Positions 62,931 through 64,000 of a stretch of DNA of 64,000 nucleotides are shown piece after piece. The stretch lies in NCBI RefSeq assembly GCF_014168815.1, contig NZ_AP021972.1:1364001-1428000 (forward strand), written 5' to 3'. Origin of the DNA: Klebsiella sp. WP3-W18-ESBL-02. GTDB lineage: Bacteria; Pseudomonadota; Gammaproteobacteria; Enterobacterales; Enterobacteriaceae. The first letter of the stretch is position 1. Every line of letters starts with the position of its first letter. Under the pieces are notes generated by a model. That model did no database searches and had not been told where the DNA came from. It was given only the letters and a program-made list of their open reading frames with translations. Made by a program: the position numbers and the translations under genes.

Positions 62931-62974
62931 CCTTAGCGGATGGTTAAATGCGATGGCTTAGCCATCCGCTAAGG
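62931..62974 (-). terminator. Nested alternative hairpins beyond yfgG
   Basis: Outer stem CCTTAGCGGATGG / CCATCCGCTAAGG (13 bp exact, 62931-62943 with 62962-62974). The right arm can instead pair with an inner GATGGC (62952-62957) through GCCATC (62961-62966, 3-nt loop). 14 bases past the yfgG stop. Probable terminator or RNA-stability element. Confidence 0.6.
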
Positions 62975-62988
62975 AATCTTACGGGCGG

Positions 62989-63192
62989 TTAACGATCGTC
63001 GTTCTGGGCCGCAGGCGTCGGCTGCGAAAGGCTGCTCTGCTGGGATTCTTTTTTGTCCTGGTGGTGATGCCACGCACCGATGGAAGAGTAGACGAAGCGT
63101 CCGAAGAAGAAGATAAAACTGATAAGCAGCACGATCCGGGTCATTCGACTGTTAAATCGGTGTCGTTTTCGTAGGCTGGTAACCTGGCTCAC
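62989..63192 (-). CDS. yfgG: Small membrane protein YfgG
   Basis: 67 residues starting at GTG, with AAAGGA at suitable spacing. Arg/Lys-rich N-terminus, one membrane segment (about 18-38, TRIVLLISFIFFFGRFVYSS), and a polar, Gln/Ser-rich tail with WHHHQD. Close to E. coli YfgG (63 residues), for which a link to nickel/cobalt stress has been reported, as I recall. Confidence 0.9.
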   Translation of the reverse strand: MSQVTSLRKRHRFNSRMTRIVLLISFIFFFGRFVYSSIGAWHHHQDKKESQQSSLSQPTPAAQNDDR

Positions 63193-63234
63193 AAAGGGGT
63201 CCTTTAGTCATACCCATAGACGGGCGATGGTTAC

Positions 63235-63263
63235 ATTAAGGCACAGAGTAGCGCAGGGGTCAA
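63235..63263 (-). promoter_or_regulatory. yfgG promoter
   Basis: Minus-strand TTGACC (63258-63263) and CTTAAT (63235-63240) at 17-nt spacing. Confidence 0.6.
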
Positions 63264-63400
63264 TTGCGGAATATGTAAAAAACCGTCAGGCAAAACATTA
63301 ATTAATGTTATATAAGATATTATACGTATTCACAAAAACAAATTAAGAATCTGATTAGCGCCAAGAAAGCGTGATTTAATGTTTCCATGTACGCGGTTTC

Positions 63401-63414
63401 TTGATTCACATCAA
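63401..63414 (+). promoter_or_regulatory. Exact FNR box upstream of yfgF
   Basis: TTGATTCACATCAA is a perfect TTGAT-N4-ATCAA. Its centre is about 41 bases before the start predicted from TAGAAT (63436-63441), the class II activator position. E. coli YfgF is reported to be an anaerobic phosphodiesterase. Confidence 0.85.
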
Positions 63415-63435
63415 GCTGCATTCGCTATCGACAAC

Positions 63436-63441
63436 TAGAAT
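63436..63441 (+). promoter_or_regulatory. yfgF -10 element
   Basis: TAGAAT, spaced from the FNR box as at class II FNR promoters. Confidence 0.6.
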
Positions 63442-63452
63442 CTTCGCCGTAC

Positions 63453-63482
63453 CCGCGAATTATCTCAATTCGTGGATTTTTT
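63453..63482 (+). terminator. Terminator-like hairpin in the yfgF leader
   Basis: CCGCGAATT / AATTCGTGG (9 bp, one G-U) with a 5-nt loop and T6. It starts only a few bases after the predicted transcription start, so it could attenuate yfgF or yield a tiny RNA. Confidence 0.6.
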
Positions 63483-63544
63483 AAGCCAGGTTGGATGCCT
63501 GTCTGAAAATACCCAGCTGGATTTGGGGTATCTATAGAGCATCT

Positions 63545-64000
63545 ATGAATTTCTGTAAAATATATAAGCAATATCGCGATTGTTGGTGGTGTCTGCCGCT
63601 GATTTTGCCGCTGGTGATATTGCCAATAATTAAATTTGCTAATACGTATACTTATGTTGGTGGCGGAAAAACCTACCTTTATTATCTGCCGTTGCCATTT
63701 CTGTTGTGCATGATGCTGTTTTTTGGCTGGCGCGCGCTGCCGGGTATCATCGCTGGCGTGGGGCTGTATTTAACGCGCGACCTGCACATTGTCGAAGAGA
63801 TTGGCCTGACGCTGCAGTTTCTGATTCCCACGCTGATTGCTTGGGGCGGTTACCATTATTTCCACAGCGGGCGGAAGATGGTGTCGCACGGCGACATGCA
63901 GCTAATGGCACACCGGCTGTTCTGGCAGATGTTTGTCCCCTCGACGCTGTTTATGTTCCTGATACAGTTCACATTGTATATCGGCGTCTATCCGAGCCTT
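63545..64000 (+). CDS. yfgF: YfgF, anaerobic cyclic-di-GMP phosphodiesterase (C-terminus outside window)
   Basis: 152 visible codons from MNFCKIYKQYRDCWW. They make up the first membrane segments of the MASE1-type sensor region (e.g. LPLILPLVILPIIKF, YYLPLPFLLCMMLFFGW). The line-up with E. coli YfgF includes the VSHGD...FWQM block near residues 115-130. The degenerate GGDEF and the EAL domain lie beyond the window. Confidence 0.9.
   Translation, partial: MNFCKIYKQYRDCWWCLPLILPLVILPIIKFANTYTYVGGGKTYLYYLPLPFLLCMMLFFGWRALPGIIAGVGLYLTRDLHIVEEIGLTLQFLIPTLIAWGGYHYFHSGRKMVSHGDMQLMAHRLFWQMFVPSTLFMFLIQFTLYIGVYPSL

Noticed and set aside
1..64000. CRISPR arrays, insertion sequences, rRNA and tRNA genes
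   Set aside because: No spaced direct repeats, transposase frames, or clover-leaf or rRNA-like sequences were noticed while reading; a tRNAscan and ISfinder search would settle it.

Overview
The window is a chromosomal segment from a gamma-proteobacterium of the family Enterobacteriaceae. Gene order follows the Escherichia coli hca/isc/ispG/guaBA region, read in the opposite direction to the K-12 map. Almost every core protein aligns end to end with its E. coli counterpart from memory. Several intergenic spaces carry REP/BIME palindromes of the E. coli/Salmonella/Citrobacter/Klebsiella type. cadC next to hmp recalls Salmonella, while the hca operon recalls E. coli. I cannot name the species from this sequence alone.

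Layout. 1-4 kb: cadC (cut by the window edge), hmp and glyA, with NsrR and PurR boxes between the last two. 4-11 kb: yphA, then the phenylpropionate dioxygenase operon hcaEFCBD with its regulator hcaR and transporter hcaT. 11-14 kb: csiE and a two-gene metal-transport unit (DUF1007 protein plus NicO permease). 14-23 kb: suhB, trmJ and the complete housekeeping Fe-S assembly operon iscRSUA-hscBA-fdx-iscX, then pepB. 23-29 kb: sseB, a structured RNA locus, an RpiR regulator, sseA, and a phospho-alpha-glucosidase/PTS pair. 29-37 kb: the alpha-2-macroglobulin/PBP1C pair, then ndk. 37-46 kb: rlmN, rodZ, ispG, hisS, yfgM, bamB and der. 46-51 kb: an accessory cluster (lone pxpA-like gene, CSS/EAL phosphodiesterase, ymjA-like, cystathionine beta-lyase-like, Gfo/Idh oxidoreductase), then yfgJ. 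51-56 kb: xseA and guaBA. 56-60 kb: a small island behind guaA with a frameshifted Phd-type antitoxin and an McrBC restriction system. 60-64 kb: a divergent MFS/LysR pair, yfgG, and the start of yfgF behind an exact FNR box.

The most interesting stretch is the roughly 500 bases between sseB and the RpiR gene. It sits where E. coli carries the RyfA RNA. Its minus strand shows a TATAAT promoter, a structured leader, a 55-codon leader frame and an overlapping 40-44 residue hydrophobic peptide. On the plus strand, a second promoter drives a roughly 95-nt RNA with a good intrinsic terminator. The 5' end of that RNA repeats, over 18 exact bases, the sequence opposite the leader-frame start codon. 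This is the architecture of a hok/mok/sok- or tisB/istR-like type I toxin-antitoxin locus.

Functionally the window is mostly housekeeping: one-carbon metabolism, Fe-S clusters, isoprenoid and histidyl-tRNA synthesis, outer-membrane assembly and GMP synthesis. Catabolic cassettes (hca, agl-like) and defence functions (A2M/PBP1C, McrBC, the RNA locus) are interspersed. I saw no tRNA, rRNA, insertion sequence or CRISPR array.
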